A stretch of DNA of 44,852 nt from JADKBO01 sp037968395 (GTDB lineage: Bacteria > Bacteroidota > Bacteroidia > Chitinophagales > Saprospiraceae): the NCBI GenBank assembly GCA_037968395.1, contig JBBKVK010000278.1:1-44852 (forward strand), read 5' to 3'. Shown here piece by piece: positions 1-8,671 of this stretch. The number at the start of each line of letters is the position of its first letter. Position 1 is the stretch's first letter. The notes beneath the pieces are model-generated. The model did not search any database. It was given only the letters and a program-made list of their open reading frames with translations, and was not told the DNA's origin. Both the position numbers and the translations under genes were made by a program.

Positions 1-482
1 GGGCTATAAGCTTGCAACAAAAGAGATTCGAAAATAAGAAATATAAACCTCAATGACCATGAATCAAAATAACCATATCAATCAAATAAATCATTGTTCT
101 GACGGCGATGGGGTGACACACAGCTGCCCTAAATCTACCCATATCCCAATCCAAAACGAGCTATTTAAACCCGCATTATTCAATAGGGCTTCGTAAGGAG
201 GGTTGAAAGAGTAATAAAATATGAAGTTTTACTGATTTCAGCATAGCACCGTTATGGTGAATGAAGAAAACTCAGTTTGCGGTATATTTTGCAGCTATTT
301 CTAGCCGCACTACCTGCCCGCCGTACAAGACTTTTGCAGGCGGGGATTGTCTATTGCATAATGGGGGTTTAATGCCATGAATAAGAAACAGGAAATTACA
401 TTCTTAACCTTTCACCTCACACAATAAAAACCAAATCCCAAAGTTATTAGTAAACCTCACCTTACTAATACAAATTGGATAC
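1..482. other. gene-free stretch with a GC-rich inverted repeat
   Basis: No open frame with coding character was found on either strand. The only conspicuous element is at about 312-344, where CCCGCC and GGCGGG form two arms around a 16-base loop, in strong contrast to the AT-rich surroundings. Such GC-rich dyads between genes are often dispersed repeats in Bacteroidota; only this copy is visible here. The rest of the stretch shows nothing I can name. Confidence 0.35.
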
Positions 483-1568
483 ATGAATAAATTAATTGGA
501 TTTGTTGGTTTCTTGCTATTGTTAGCGTCTTGCAATGATGACCTAATTGAAGACAAAGACCTAACCCCATATGATGATTGGATTAAGATAGAAGCATCTA
601 GTACCACCCTACCATTTAATGAATACGGAGTGGCATACCTCCGCTCATTTACGGATCATGGAGGCGATGTTACCGATCAGACCATATTCTATATAGATGG
701 AGTTAAAGTCGAAGGCAATAAATTTGTACCTAAAGCCATTGGTAACTATGCCGTAAACGGGGTTTTTAAGGATTTAGAAAGCACTCCAGTGGAAATACAG
801 GTGCAAGTACCTCTGAATAAAAAAGTGCTTATAGAGTCATTTACATCAACGACATGTGGGTGGTGTCCTTGGATCGGCAGTAGGGTAGATAGCCTCCATA
901 ACGCCAATCCAAAAGTGATCAGCTATACGATCCATGGGCAAGACGAACTCGAGTTTGCAGAAGTAGGAGGGTTTGAAAAGTATATGAACGTATATGGTCG
1001 GCCCACGATCCGAGTAAACAGAGAGAGTCTTGATAATTTCGCAGCTCAAATCCAAATTAATGGGTTGGTTGATTCTATCAATTATTATCTATCCTCACAA
1101 CCGTCTTTAGAACTGTCCATCCAGTCTACTTTAAGTAAGGAGTCCTTAAGTGTAGAGGTTTCAGGTAAATTTTATACTAAGAATCAAAATGATTTATACT
1201 TAACCGTTATCTTGGTGGAAGATGGTCTCTTCACAACCAATCAGGATAATTTCTTTAGTGGTGGTTCTTATCAAGATTGTCCGTACGTTGATAAGCCTAA
1301 TCCCATCCCCACCTATGAAAACCACAATGTGCTTAGAAAATTCCTTACAGACATCAATGGAGATGCGATAAATTCCAGCAATTTAGAAGATGGTCAAGAG
1401 CAATCAATTGCCACCATACATCTGCCAATTGACCAAGTAGATTTAAAAAGTATTGCTAATTCCTACATTATTGCTTTCATCCATGAAAGAAAAGCGGATG
1501 TCACTGTCGCATCTGTAATCAATACTCAGATTGTAAGCATAGGAGAAAGTGTTGGGTTTAAGGAGTAG
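483..1568 (+). CDS. Omp28-like lipoprotein with thioredoxin-type CGWC motif
   Basis: Predicted lipoprotein of 361 residues. A short hydrophobic signal ends in a lipobox (LLASC, acylated Cys17) followed by an acidic stretch, so it probably sits in the outer membrane or on the surface. Residues about 30-105 look like a beta-sandwich linker domain. From about 108 the chain reads as an Omp28-type thioredoxin fold, with CGWC at Cys125-Cys128 after a VLIESFTSTTCGW-type strand. The family is named after a Porphyromonas gingivalis outer membrane protein; its exact activity is unclear, but the CxxC pair suggests thiol-disulfide or metal chemistry. The C-terminal half (about 200-361) is a beta-rich domain. 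It stands alone: the next gene starts 270 bases downstream. The ATG at 483 is the only start that leaves the signal intact. The fold call is by pattern. Confidence 0.75.
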   Translation: MNKLIGFVGFLLLLASCNDDLIEDKDLTPYDDWIKIEASSTTLPFNEYGVAYLRSFTDHGGDVTDQTIFYIDGVKVEGNKFVPKAIGNYAVNGVFKDLESTPVEIQVQVPLNKKVLIESFTSTTCGWCPWIGSRVDSLHNANPKVISYTIHGQDELEFAEVGGFEKYMNVYGRPTIRVNRESLDNFAAQIQINGLVDSINYYLSSQPSLELSIQSTLSKESLSVEVSGKFYTKNQNDLYLTVILVEDGLFTTNQDNFFSGGSYQDCPYVDKPNPIPTYENHNVLRKFLTDINGDAINSSNLEDGQEQSIATIHLPIDQVDLKSIANSYIIAFIHERKADVTVASVINTQIVSIGESVGFKE

Positions 1569-1838
1569 GTCGGTTTAGTCTGTGAAATATTGACTTAACA
1601 TAAATAGATATTGGCTTTATCTGACCTTTTCTAATATGGATTACCTTTTCGAGCTCTAAAATCAACCCATTCTAACCCAAATAATTACTCAACTTCTTAA
1701 AATATATTCCTAATAACTGTGATTTTTTATTAAGCCTTGCGAATAATTGGTAAACAAGTATTCTAGTCCAAAATACAAAGAGACAAGGCATTACTAAGAA
1801 ACTTGTATTTTTATCAAATATTGGCAGCAAAAGGAATA

Positions 1839-2363
1839 ATGAGCAAAAAAGAACACCAACAGTTTTTTCAGGACATCATAGACCAGCACAAAGGTATCTT
1901 GTACAAGGTAGCCAGAATATATTGTCAAAATGAGGAAGACAGACAAGACCTTATTCAGGAAATGATGATTCAGATTTGGCAATCGATCCATAAGTACAAC
2001 AGCCAATTTAAAATTTCGACTTGGATTTATCGGATCTCTCTGAATGTTGCTATCTCTTATTATAGAAAAAGCAAGACGATCACTAGCAATCAATCCTTTT
2101 TAGAAGACCAATCGGCACAGCAATTATCTGATGACAAAACGGAAAGAGAACAGCAACTTAACCTATTGGAACAATTTGTCAGTGAATTAAGGGAGATAGA
2201 CAAGGCTTTGATGTTATTGTATTTGGAAGATAAGAGCTATAATGAAATTGCTGAGGTGTTGGGTATGTCTGTAAGCAATGTAGGAACAAAAATAGGACGA
2301 ATAAAGGATAAATTAAAAATACGTTTTTCACAAATTAATCAATCATATCATGGACGAAATTAA
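1839..2363 (+). CDS. ECF-type RNA polymerase sigma factor
   Basis: A 174-residue sigma-70 family factor of the ECF group. Region 2 is seen in the stretch around YKVARIYCQNEEDRQDLIQE, including the acidic DLIQE helix that contacts core polymerase and the aromatic STWIYRISLN segment used in promoter melting. Region 4 follows in the C-terminal third (REIDKALMLLYLEDKSYNEI then a helix-turn-helix EVLGMSVSNVGTKIGR). I chose the ATG at 1839 because it is preceded by AAAAGGA and matches the usual family length; a TTG at 1803 would add 12 residues with no family resemblance. Its last 14 bases overlap the next gene, indicating translational coupling. Pairing with a membrane protein is the usual sigma/anti-sigma arrangement. 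Confidence 0.9.
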   Translation: MSKKEHQQFFQDIIDQHKGILYKVARIYCQNEEDRQDLIQEMMIQIWQSIHKYNSQFKISTWIYRISLNVAISYYRKSKTITSNQSFLEDQSAQQLSDDKTEREQQLNLLEQFVSELREIDKALMLLYLEDKSYNEIAEVLGMSVSNVGTKIGRIKDKLKIRFSQINQSYHGRN

Positions 2364-3018
2364 ACTAAAAGAACTCTGGCAAGCGACCAACGAAAAGTTA
2401 GAACAGAGCCAAAATGATAGCAAACAGCAGACAGATGATATCACCCATTTGAAAGTGCAAAATTTCATTTCATCAATTAAGCCGATAAAGATATTCACCA
2501 TCTTGGTTGGGGTTGGATGGGTGTTTATACTTGGAACAGTAGTATTAAATCTTTTCGTTTATGCTTTCGATACCGCTAGTCCTTTCTTTCTGTTTTCGGC
2601 AGCGATTCAAGTGATATTGACAGCTATTGCATTGGTGATATATATCTACCAATTGATCACTATTTACCAAATAGACATCACTGAACCCATTTTAAAAACA
2701 CAGCAAAAAATAGCAAACTTGCAATTGACTACACTTTGGATTACTCGGGTTCTCATGCTACAACTTCCTGTGTGGACCACCTTTTATTGGAATGTGAGCA
2801 TGATCGAACATGGCAATTGGGTGCTAATTATTATTCAGGGCATTGTGACGCTTTCATTTGCTATTGCAGCCATTTGGCTTTTCATCAATATCAACTATGG
2901 TAATAAAGATAAAAAATGGTTTCGACTCATATTCAAAGGAAAAGAATGGACCCCACTCATGAAATCTATGGAGCTTTTAGAACAAATAGATGAATATCAC
3001 AATGTGGCAAAATCTTGA
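2350..3018 (+). CDS. four-helix membrane protein coupled to the ECF sigma gene
   Basis: A 222-residue protein with a polar N-terminus of about 45 residues and four predicted membrane helices (roughly 48-70, 78-98, 122-143 and 152-175), then a charged cytoplasmic tail. The N-terminus contains KELWQATNEKL, similar to the short helix with a conserved Trp found near the start of many Bacteroidota anti-sigma proteins. It overlaps the sigma gene by 14 bases, so the two are almost certainly co-transcribed and translated together. From position and topology I infer that it holds the sigma factor at the membrane and releases it on a signal. No zinc-finger anti-sigma motif or periplasmic sensor domain is visible, so any signal must be sensed within the membrane or by a partner. 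Confidence 0.6.
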   Translation: MDEIKLKELWQATNEKLEQSQNDSKQQTDDITHLKVQNFISSIKPIKIFTILVGVGWVFILGTVVLNLFVYAFDTASPFFLFSAAIQVILTAIALVIYIYQLITIYQIDITEPILKTQQKIANLQLTTLWITRVLMLQLPVWTTFYWNVSMIEHGNWVLIIIQGIVTLSFAIAAIWLFININYGNKDKKWFRLIFKGKEWTPLMKSMELLEQIDEYHNVAKS

Positions 3019-3187
3019 TAAAGAGAGAGTATTTGGTCAAAGAAAAAAGTCTTTACTATGATACTTATCGTGTTTAACCATCAAGTAATTAATATTTCTT
3101 AAATTTGGTTTGACATCTAATAAATCTGTTTTACACCAAAGAATAACTTGTTTATTTTGAGCGTTGGTGAAAGGCAAATAAAACAAT

Positions 3188-3709
3188 ATGAATCTAAAAT
3201 TCAGAGAAGGAAATAGTGATGATATACTGAAATTGAGAGAACTTGCTGTGGTTTCCTATGGGCAATTTGAAAAAATATTGACAACAGAAAATTGGACTAA
3301 GCTTTATACAAATTTAGCGGCTGAAAGCTCATACACAGATATTTTAAAGATTGCTAAGTGTTATGTTTGCGAAGATGAGAATAAAATCATCGGAGTAGCC
3401 TATATTGTGCCGAGTGGTAACCCTAATGATATTTTTGAATCCAATTGGAGTTATATTAGAATGGTGGCTGTCCACCCAATGTACAGTGGTAATGGAATAG
3501 CTAAAAAGCTTACCCAGAAATGTATAGCATATGCTAGAAAAAGTGGGGAATCAATTGTGGCATTACATACATCAGAATTTATGGATGCGGCCAGGCATTT
3601 ATATGGCAGTTTAGGGTTTCAAATTGTTAAAGAAGTCGAACAATTATTTGGGAAAAGATATTGGCTTTATCATCTAAACATAAAAGGAAATAATGAATCT
3701 CGCCAGTAA
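3188..3709 (+). CDS. GNAT family N-acetyltransferase
   Basis: A 173-residue single-domain acetyltransferase. The order of elements fits the GNAT fold: an N-terminal strand (LKFREGNSDDILKLRELA), a central GVAYIV strand, then the acetyl-CoA binding segment MVAVHPMYSGNGIAKKL at about 92-108, whose SGNGIA loop holds the diphosphate. The C-terminal ARHLYGSLGFQIV segment, with Tyr before the glycine, is the usual end of the fold. The substrate cannot be told from sequence; small amines or protein N-termini are typical. A possible promoter element TAAATTTG lies at 3100-3107. The next gene is 68 bases downstream on the same strand, so co-transcription is possible. Confidence 0.85.
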   Translation: MNLKFREGNSDDILKLRELAVVSYGQFEKILTTENWTKLYTNLAAESSYTDILKIAKCYVCEDENKIIGVAYIVPSGNPNDIFESNWSYIRMVAVHPMYSGNGIAKKLTQKCIAYARKSGESIVALHTSEFMDAARHLYGSLGFQIVKEVEQLFGKRYWLYHLNIKGNNESRQ

Positions 3710-3777
3710 TATAAGAAATGAATTTGCAGCAATTCTCCTGTCAATTTCGGTTAACTAAGCATCATATGGATTAATAA

Positions 3778-5346
3778 ATGGATTACGATTACATCATAAT
3801 AGGAAGTGGTTTTGGAGGGTCAGTGAGTGCCTTGAGGTTATCGGAGAAAGGATATAAGGTATTGGTGATTGAAAAAGGTAAATGGTATAAGGCTGAGGAT
3901 TTTCCTAAGACAAACTGGAATTTTAAAAAATGGCTTTGGATGCCTAATTTGCAATTCTTTGGCATTATGAAATTAACCATTTTTAGACATGTTGCGGTTC
4001 TTTCAGGAACTGGAGTTGGCGGAGGTTCTTTAGTTTATGCCAATACATTGCCTATTCCCAAATCAATATTTTTTAAAACAGGAAGCTGGAACAAACTTAA
4101 TGATTGGGAAAATGAACTAGCGCCATATTACAAAAAGGCATTAAGAATGCTGGGTGCTGCTAAAACGCCTAAATTATTTGATGGGGATCTTGCACTTAAA
4201 AAAGTAGCTCAAAATCTTAATATAGAGGCAAAATTTGACGCCACAAATGTTGCCATCTATTTTGGAGAAGAAAATATAACCAAAGATGATCCCTATTTTG
4301 ATGGCAATGGACCAGAAAGAACAGGCTGCAATTTTTGTGGGGCATGCATGACAGGATGTAGAAATAATTCTAAAAACACCCTGGACAAAAACTATTTGTA
4401 TTTGGCCCAAAAATACGGAGCTGAAATATTAGCTGAAAACGAGGTTTATGATGTAAGCCCAATAAGCACAGAAGATGGATCCAATGGTTACGAGATAGCT
4501 ATAAAAACCAGTACGAAATTATTTGCCAAGAGGAAGACAGTTACAAGTAAAGGAGTAATTTTTTCAGGAGGGGTGTTGGGTACCATCAGTCTATTGCTCA
4601 AGCTGAAGACTACCTCATTGTCAAATCTTTCTGATCAGTTGGGACAAAATATAAGAACCAATAATGAAACCTTGGTAAGTGTCTCTAGTCTTGAAAAAGA
4701 CAAGAATTATTCTAAAGGTGTGGCGATTGGTAGTATTTTAGATACTGATGAGAATAGTCACCTCGAGATTTGCAGATATTCTGAGGGCTCTAATGCATGG
4801 AAGCTCATTCATCTGCCTTATGTTACAGGCAAAAATACTTTCACTCGATTAGCAAAAGTTTCAGTGTCATTCATGAAATCACCAATCAAGTATTTCAAAA
4901 TCTATTTTGTAAACAGTTGGGCAAAACAGACAGTCGTTCTCCTATTCATGCAGACTTTGGATAGTACCCTTCGATTTAAGCGAAATGCTTTTGGTTTAAT
5001 GAGTTCAACAGTTAGTACAGGTAAAAAACCGAGCCCCTTTATTCCAGAATCTGTAAAATTGATAAAGGAATATAGCAAAGTAGTTAATGGTGTAAGTACC
5101 TCTTTTGCAGTAGAAACAATTGCAGGCATTCCGTCAACAGCACATATTTTGGGAGGTGCTGTGATGGGAGAAAATTCTAGTGAAGGTGTAATTGATAAGG
5201 ACAATAAAGTTTTTGGTTATAAGAATCTTTATATTATTGATGGTTCTATGATATCTGCTAATCCTGGAGTAAATCCTTCCTTAACTATAACTGCTATTGC
5301 GGAACGGGCAATGGACCAAATACCTTGTAAAGATGAATTAGAGTAG
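3778..5346 (+). CDS. GMC family FAD-dependent oxidoreductase (cholesterol-oxidase-like)
   Basis: A 522-residue flavoprotein. The FAD-binding Rossmann motif GSGFGG lies at 9-14 and a second flavin-contact segment, GTGVGGGSLVYAN, around 80-92. The Cys-rich stretch CNFCGACMTGC (about 183-193) is characteristic of the ChoD-type branch of the family rather than of choline or glucose oxidases. The C-terminal GMC signature contains the presumed catalytic His456 (TAHILGG) and the NPGVNPSLTITAIAERA helix. The family oxidises primary or secondary alcohols, often on sterols or other lipids, passing electrons to oxygen or an acceptor. No signal peptide is present, so it should be cytoplasmic or membrane-associated. 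It lies 75 bases before a hydrolase gene on the same strand, which hints at a shared small-molecule or lipid pathway. Confidence 0.85.
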   Translation: MDYDYIIIGSGFGGSVSALRLSEKGYKVLVIEKGKWYKAEDFPKTNWNFKKWLWMPNLQFFGIMKLTIFRHVAVLSGTGVGGGSLVYANTLPIPKSIFFKTGSWNKLNDWENELAPYYKKALRMLGAAKTPKLFDGDLALKKVAQNLNIEAKFDATNVAIYFGEENITKDDPYFDGNGPERTGCNFCGACMTGCRNNSKNTLDKNYLYLAQKYGAEILAENEVYDVSPISTEDGSNGYEIAIKTSTKLFAKRKTVTSKGVIFSGGVLGTISLLLKLKTTSLSNLSDQLGQNIRTNNETLVSVSSLEKDKNYSKGVAIGSILDTDENSHLEICRYSEGSNAWKLIHLPYVTGKNTFTRLAKVSVSFMKSPIKYFKIYFVNSWAKQTVVLLFMQTLDSTLRFKRNAFGLMSSTVSTGKKPSPFIPESVKLIKEYSKVVNGVSTSFAVETIAGIPSTAHILGGAVMGENSSEGVIDKDNKVFGYKNLYIIDGSMISANPGVNPSLTITAIAERAMDQIPCKDELE

Positions 5347-5421
5347 AGGGATGAAATTAATTCATTAAATTCAAAAATGCTTTGCAGCATAAAACAAACA
5401 CTTTTTATCTGATACGAGTCC

Positions 5422-6378
5422 ATGAAATATTTAATAACAGTCCTGAAAATTATATTAATCCTTTCAACACTGTTCATCTTAGGTTTGATACTCTGCTTTG
5501 GCCATCGGGATATTCCATTGGAAGAGTTAAAAGCGAAATATACCAACACGTCTTCTTCCTTCATTTCTATAGAAGGAATGGATGTTCATTATCGTGATGA
5601 AGGTGATCAATCTGACACTATACCAATAGTACTCATCCACGGCACAGCAGCAAGTTTGCATACCTTTGATGCATGGACCTCCAGTTTGAAGAATTCGAAT
5701 CGAGTGATCAGAATGGATCTTCCTGCTTATGGTTTAACGGGTCCGTTTCCAGATGGCAACTATTCGATAGCCCATTATACAGCATTTTTGAAGGAGTTTT
5801 TGGCATCTTTAGAAATTAAAAAATGTGTGTTGGCTGGTAATTCCTTAGGAGGTGAGATAGCATGGCAATTTGCTTTTGAGCAACCCGACATGGTAACAAA
5901 ATTGATTTTGATAGATGCAGCAGGAAATCCTAAAAGTTCAAAAAGTGTCCCAATCGCATTTAAATTAGCAAAAATTCCTATAATTAATAAGTTGCTTACA
6001 TTTATTACTCCAAGGTTTTTAGTTAAGGCTAGCGTCGAAAATGTATTTTTTGATAAATCTAAAGTTACAGATGGATTGGTGGACAGGTACTTTGAACTTA
6101 CCCTCAGAAAGGGTAATCGGCAAGCCTTTATTGAACGGTTTGAGATATCAGTGGATTCGAATGCATATAAGAATATCAAAAACATCCAACATCCAACTCT
6201 TATACTCTGGGGGGCAGAAGATTTATTAATCACGGTCGAGAATGCCTATAAATTTCAGGAATATTTAGCAAATGATACTTTGGTTATCTTGGAGAATACA
6301 GGCCACACTCCAATGGAAGAAAGTCCTGTTGAAAGTATAAAACCAGTATTGTTTTTTTTAAAAAGCTCCAAAAACTAA
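5422..6378 (+). CDS. membrane-anchored alpha/beta hydrolase
   Basis: A 318-residue alpha/beta hydrolase-fold enzyme. An N-terminal hydrophobic helix (about 4-26) followed by HRDIPLEELKAKY suggests a membrane anchor, with the catalytic domain outside the cytoplasm. The oxyanion segment LIHGTAAS is followed by the nucleophile elbow GNSLGG (Ser141), the acid Asp267 in WGAEDLLI and His295 in TGHTPMEE, so the whole triad is present. The YRDEG and LPAYGLTGP segments are typical of esterase, lipase and haloalkane-dehalogenase-like members. The substrate is unknown. Its position behind the GMC oxidoreductase suggests they act on related lipid or ester compounds, which is inference. Confidence 0.85.
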   Translation: MKYLITVLKIILILSTLFILGLILCFGHRDIPLEELKAKYTNTSSSFISIEGMDVHYRDEGDQSDTIPIVLIHGTAASLHTFDAWTSSLKNSNRVIRMDLPAYGLTGPFPDGNYSIAHYTAFLKEFLASLEIKKCVLAGNSLGGEIAWQFAFEQPDMVTKLILIDAAGNPKSSKSVPIAFKLAKIPIINKLLTFITPRFLVKASVENVFFDKSKVTDGLVDRYFELTLRKGNRQAFIERFEISVDSNAYKNIKNIQHPTLILWGAEDLLITVENAYKFQEYLANDTLVILENTGHTPMEESPVESIKPVLFFLKSSKN

Positions 6379-6600
6379 CTACATGGAAGGGATACCTGTG
6401 CAAATTAAGTATGGGTTAAAGTGTTAAAAGCAGATGGAAGAACTCATATTGTAGTCATTCTCATTAAAACGTGGCATAAAATAATTTTAAGAATAGAAAC
6501 AATAAACGCTAAAAAAAAAGCCATAAACCAACAGGTTTGTATTGAAAACAACAATAATCAGATGATCAAATGGAGATTTTGAAGCAACATATTTTACGAT
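6379..6600 (+). pseudogene. possible eroded integrase N-terminal fragment
   Basis: Two adjacent frames, 6383-6427 and about 6421-6582, read like a short start joined by a frame change to KADGRTHIVVILIKTWHKI. The second piece weakly resembles the KxDGxxPIYxxI arm-binding start of Bacteroidota tyrosine recombinases. There is no catalytic domain and the match is by impression only. It could equally be non-coding. Nothing else recognisable lies between the hydrolase and the downstream sigma promoter. Confidence 0.15.
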
Positions 6601-6626
6601 AGAAAAGCACTTTTTTTATCCCCTTA

Positions 6627-6658
6627 GGCAACCAATTGCTTACTTTTATGACAAGTAT
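6627..6658 (+). promoter_or_regulatory. ECF sigma promoter candidate, first copy
   Basis: GGCAACC (6627-6633), an 18-base spacer and CAAGTAT (6652-6658) lie 38 bases before the TTG start of the sigma gene. The element recurs upstream of the lipoprotein at 8672-8703 with the same spacing and 28 of 32 identical bases. An AAC-containing -35 box and such close sharing between two units are typical of an autoregulated ECF sigma factor. The TAnnTTTG box used by the primary sigma is absent here. Confidence 0.65.
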
Positions 6659-6696
6659 AGATATATACAATTTCTAAAATAGTCTTTATATAAGAT

Positions 6697-7218
6697 TTGA
6701 CTTTAATTGATAGAATATTAAAAGGTGAGAAGGAAGCTTTGAATGAGCTTTACCAATGTCATGAGCGGCATTGGTTTAGAATATGTTTGCGGTATGGCAG
6801 GAATAGATTAGAGGCCCAAGATATTATGCAGGAGGGATTGATCATGGTGTTTAAAGATATTCATCAGTTTGATCCTTCAAGAGGTGAATTTGTCAGCTGG
6901 TCAAATAGAGTGATGGTTAATGCTGCCTTGAGGTATTTGAAGAAGTTTCAATGGCAAAAGACTTTCCAAGATTTGGAGTCTGTACAAAATGAAGCGGGTT
7001 TCTCAGAAAAATCAATAGAATACCTTTCTGCTCAAGAAATAACTCAGGTCATCCAACAACTGCCAACAGGTTATAGGATCGTATTTAATATGTACGAAAT
7101 TGAAGGATATACCCATAAAGAAATTGCAGAGTCATTAGGCATTGAAGTGGGAACTTCAAAATCACAATTGTCAAAAGCAAAACGAATGTTGAGACAAAAA
7201 ATCGAATTTTTACTTTAA
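6697..7218 (+). CDS. ECF-type RNA polymerase sigma factor (putatively autoregulated)
   Basis: A 173-residue ECF sigma factor. Region 2 spans about 18-80 (FRICLRYGRNRLEAQDIMQE, then FVSWSNRVMVNAALRYLKK). Region 4 spans about 115-170 (QQLPTGYRIVFNMYEIEGYTHKEIAESLGIEVGTSKSQLSKAKRML), with a clear helix-turn-helix. The start must be the TTG at 6697: an in-frame stop lies at 6691-6693 and the protein begins in the usual way (TLIDRILKGEKEALNELY). The stop is 10 bases before the barrel-containing anti-sigma candidate. The promoter at 6627 matches the one in front of the downstream lipoprotein gene, so this factor probably drives both units. It differs clearly from the sigma factor at 1839. Confidence 0.9.
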   Translation: MTLIDRILKGEKEALNELYQCHERHWFRICLRYGRNRLEAQDIMQEGLIMVFKDIHQFDPSRGEFVSWSNRVMVNAALRYLKKFQWQKTFQDLESVQNEAGFSEKSIEYLSAQEITQVIQQLPTGYRIVFNMYEIEGYTHKEIAESLGIEVGTSKSQLSKAKRMLRQKIEFLL

Positions 7219-7228
7219 GAAAGAAACA

Positions 7229-8647
7229 ATGAGGGACCAAAACGATAGAATATCAAAATTTATAAAGAACAGGTTGCAATCTGACAGGGATACCAACGAG
7301 GGTTGGGATAAGCCCGATTTGTCTGTATGGGAGAAAGCAAAAGCTCAAGTTACACTATCCCCTAAAAGTAAAAAAACAAATGCTCTAATATGGATATATT
7401 GGTTTGGCCTCAGCATTCTACTATTGGCATCGTTATTCTATAATTGGCACTTGATCAACATTATTAATGAAGCAAAATTACAATCAGAGGAGCAATCCCA
7501 AAAAGTGGCGGACTTGGAAACTCGCCTATCTAATGAGTTGAAAATCCAACAAACACTAGCTGATCAAAATATACAATTTATTGATGAACTACAACAAACC
7601 AATCTGAATCTCCAGGAAGAAAATGCACAAATAATTAAGAAAAGGAAGCAGTCTTTGAGATATTCTAAAGGATTACACAAAACAGAATATGTTGCCAATA
7701 CTGAAAATAGAAGCTTAAACACAGAACAAGCGCCGAATTATTTAGCAAATGAGAATTTACATCTATCAAATTTCCTTTCTGAATTTCACGCAACGGATTT
7801 AGTGGCATTACTTCCTATTTCTCCAAATCCACAATTTTTGCAATCTGATTTAGTACCAGTTAATTTATCAATCAACCAATCACAAATATCTTCAATTCAA
7901 ATGAAAAAACGGAGGAGTTTATTTGAAATTGGGTTAAACTATGGATTGTCTAACCTAAACATACCATCCGCTATCAAATTAAATAAGCAAGAAGAATCTT
8001 TGGAGGAAACGAATGAAGTAGCTGCATCTACATGTTCACTACAGTTTGCATATTCATTAAAGAAGAATTGGTGGCTCAAATCAGGGCTTCGATATTCGAA
8101 TTATTTATATACAAATGCTTTCCAATTTAAAACAGAATACGATAAAACCAAAGAATATAAAAAGTCGGATGGGAGTTTGGTCAATGAATTTTCATTAAGG
8201 ACTAGTAATGGGTACTTCCAAACTTCACAAAGCATTGAAGTTAATATTACTGACGACAAAGAACTAAAAAAAGGGGATTTTATTTTTGGAGAATTTGTAG
8301 AATCGCAACGTATTAGCAGCTGGCAAATACCAATAGGAGTGGAATATAGACAAAGAATTAAGAAATTTGGTTGGCAAATTGAAGCATGTGTTTTGATGAA
8401 CATGATGGCTTTTTCCGATACTAAAATTGAAGGATTAGTCCAATCAACCCAAAAAGAGTTACAAACCAAAATAATAAAGAAGCAATATGATTCTGCAACT
8501 TCCAAATTCTTATTAGGTGCTCAAGCAGGCATAGGAGTTCATTACAAATTGAGTACACAATTATTGCTGAGGGCGGACGTTTTAGTCCAGTATAATACGT
8601 ATTATTTTAATCAAGACATCCAGTTTGGATTGGGATATCAGTTTTAA
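7229..8647 (+). CDS. predicted anti-sigma protein fused to outer-membrane-type beta-barrel
   Basis: A 472-residue protein with an unusual domain order. Residues 1-50 are polar and contain PDLSVWEKAKAQV, like the W-containing helix at the start of Bacteroidota anti-sigma proteins. One strong membrane helix lies at about 52-72. Residues 75-140 are a charged heptad-like coiled coil, and 140-224 a low-complexity linker. From 225 to the end the chain alternates polar and aromatic residues in strands (FEIGLNYGLSNL, WWLKSGLRYSNYLY, WQIPIGVEYRQRI, ending FGLGYQF), like an eight-stranded outer membrane barrel with a C-terminal Phe. If both assignments hold, one chain would link the inner and outer membranes. 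It starts 10 bases after the sigma gene. Alternatively the C-terminal domain may be a soluble periplasmic beta domain. Confidence 0.7.
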   Translation: MRDQNDRISKFIKNRLQSDRDTNEGWDKPDLSVWEKAKAQVTLSPKSKKTNALIWIYWFGLSILLLASLFYNWHLINIINEAKLQSEEQSQKVADLETRLSNELKIQQTLADQNIQFIDELQQTNLNLQEENAQIIKKRKQSLRYSKGLHKTEYVANTENRSLNTEQAPNYLANENLHLSNFLSEFHATDLVALLPISPNPQFLQSDLVPVNLSINQSQISSIQMKKRRSLFEIGLNYGLSNLNIPSAIKLNKQEESLEETNEVAASTCSLQFAYSLKKNWWLKSGLRYSNYLYTNAFQFKTEYDKTKEYKKSDGSLVNEFSLRTSNGYFQTSQSIEVNITDDKELKKGDFIFGEFVESQRISSWQIPIGVEYRQRIKKFGWQIEACVLMNMMAFSDTKIEGLVQSTQKELQTKIIKKQYDSATSKFLLGAQAGIGVHYKLSTQLLLRADVLVQYNTYYFNQDIQFGLGYQF

Positions 8648-8671
8648 AAAATAAATAATTTAAATTACTCG

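Noticed and set aside
1566..1626. Terminator after the Omp28-like gene (AGGTC ... GACCT followed by TTTT)
   Set aside because: The loop is about 50 bases and the stem only five pairs, too weak to support.
1730..1761. CAAGTAT before the first sigma gene as a third copy of the ECF element
   Set aside because: The upstream box at the right spacing reads TTAAGCC rather than GGCAACC.
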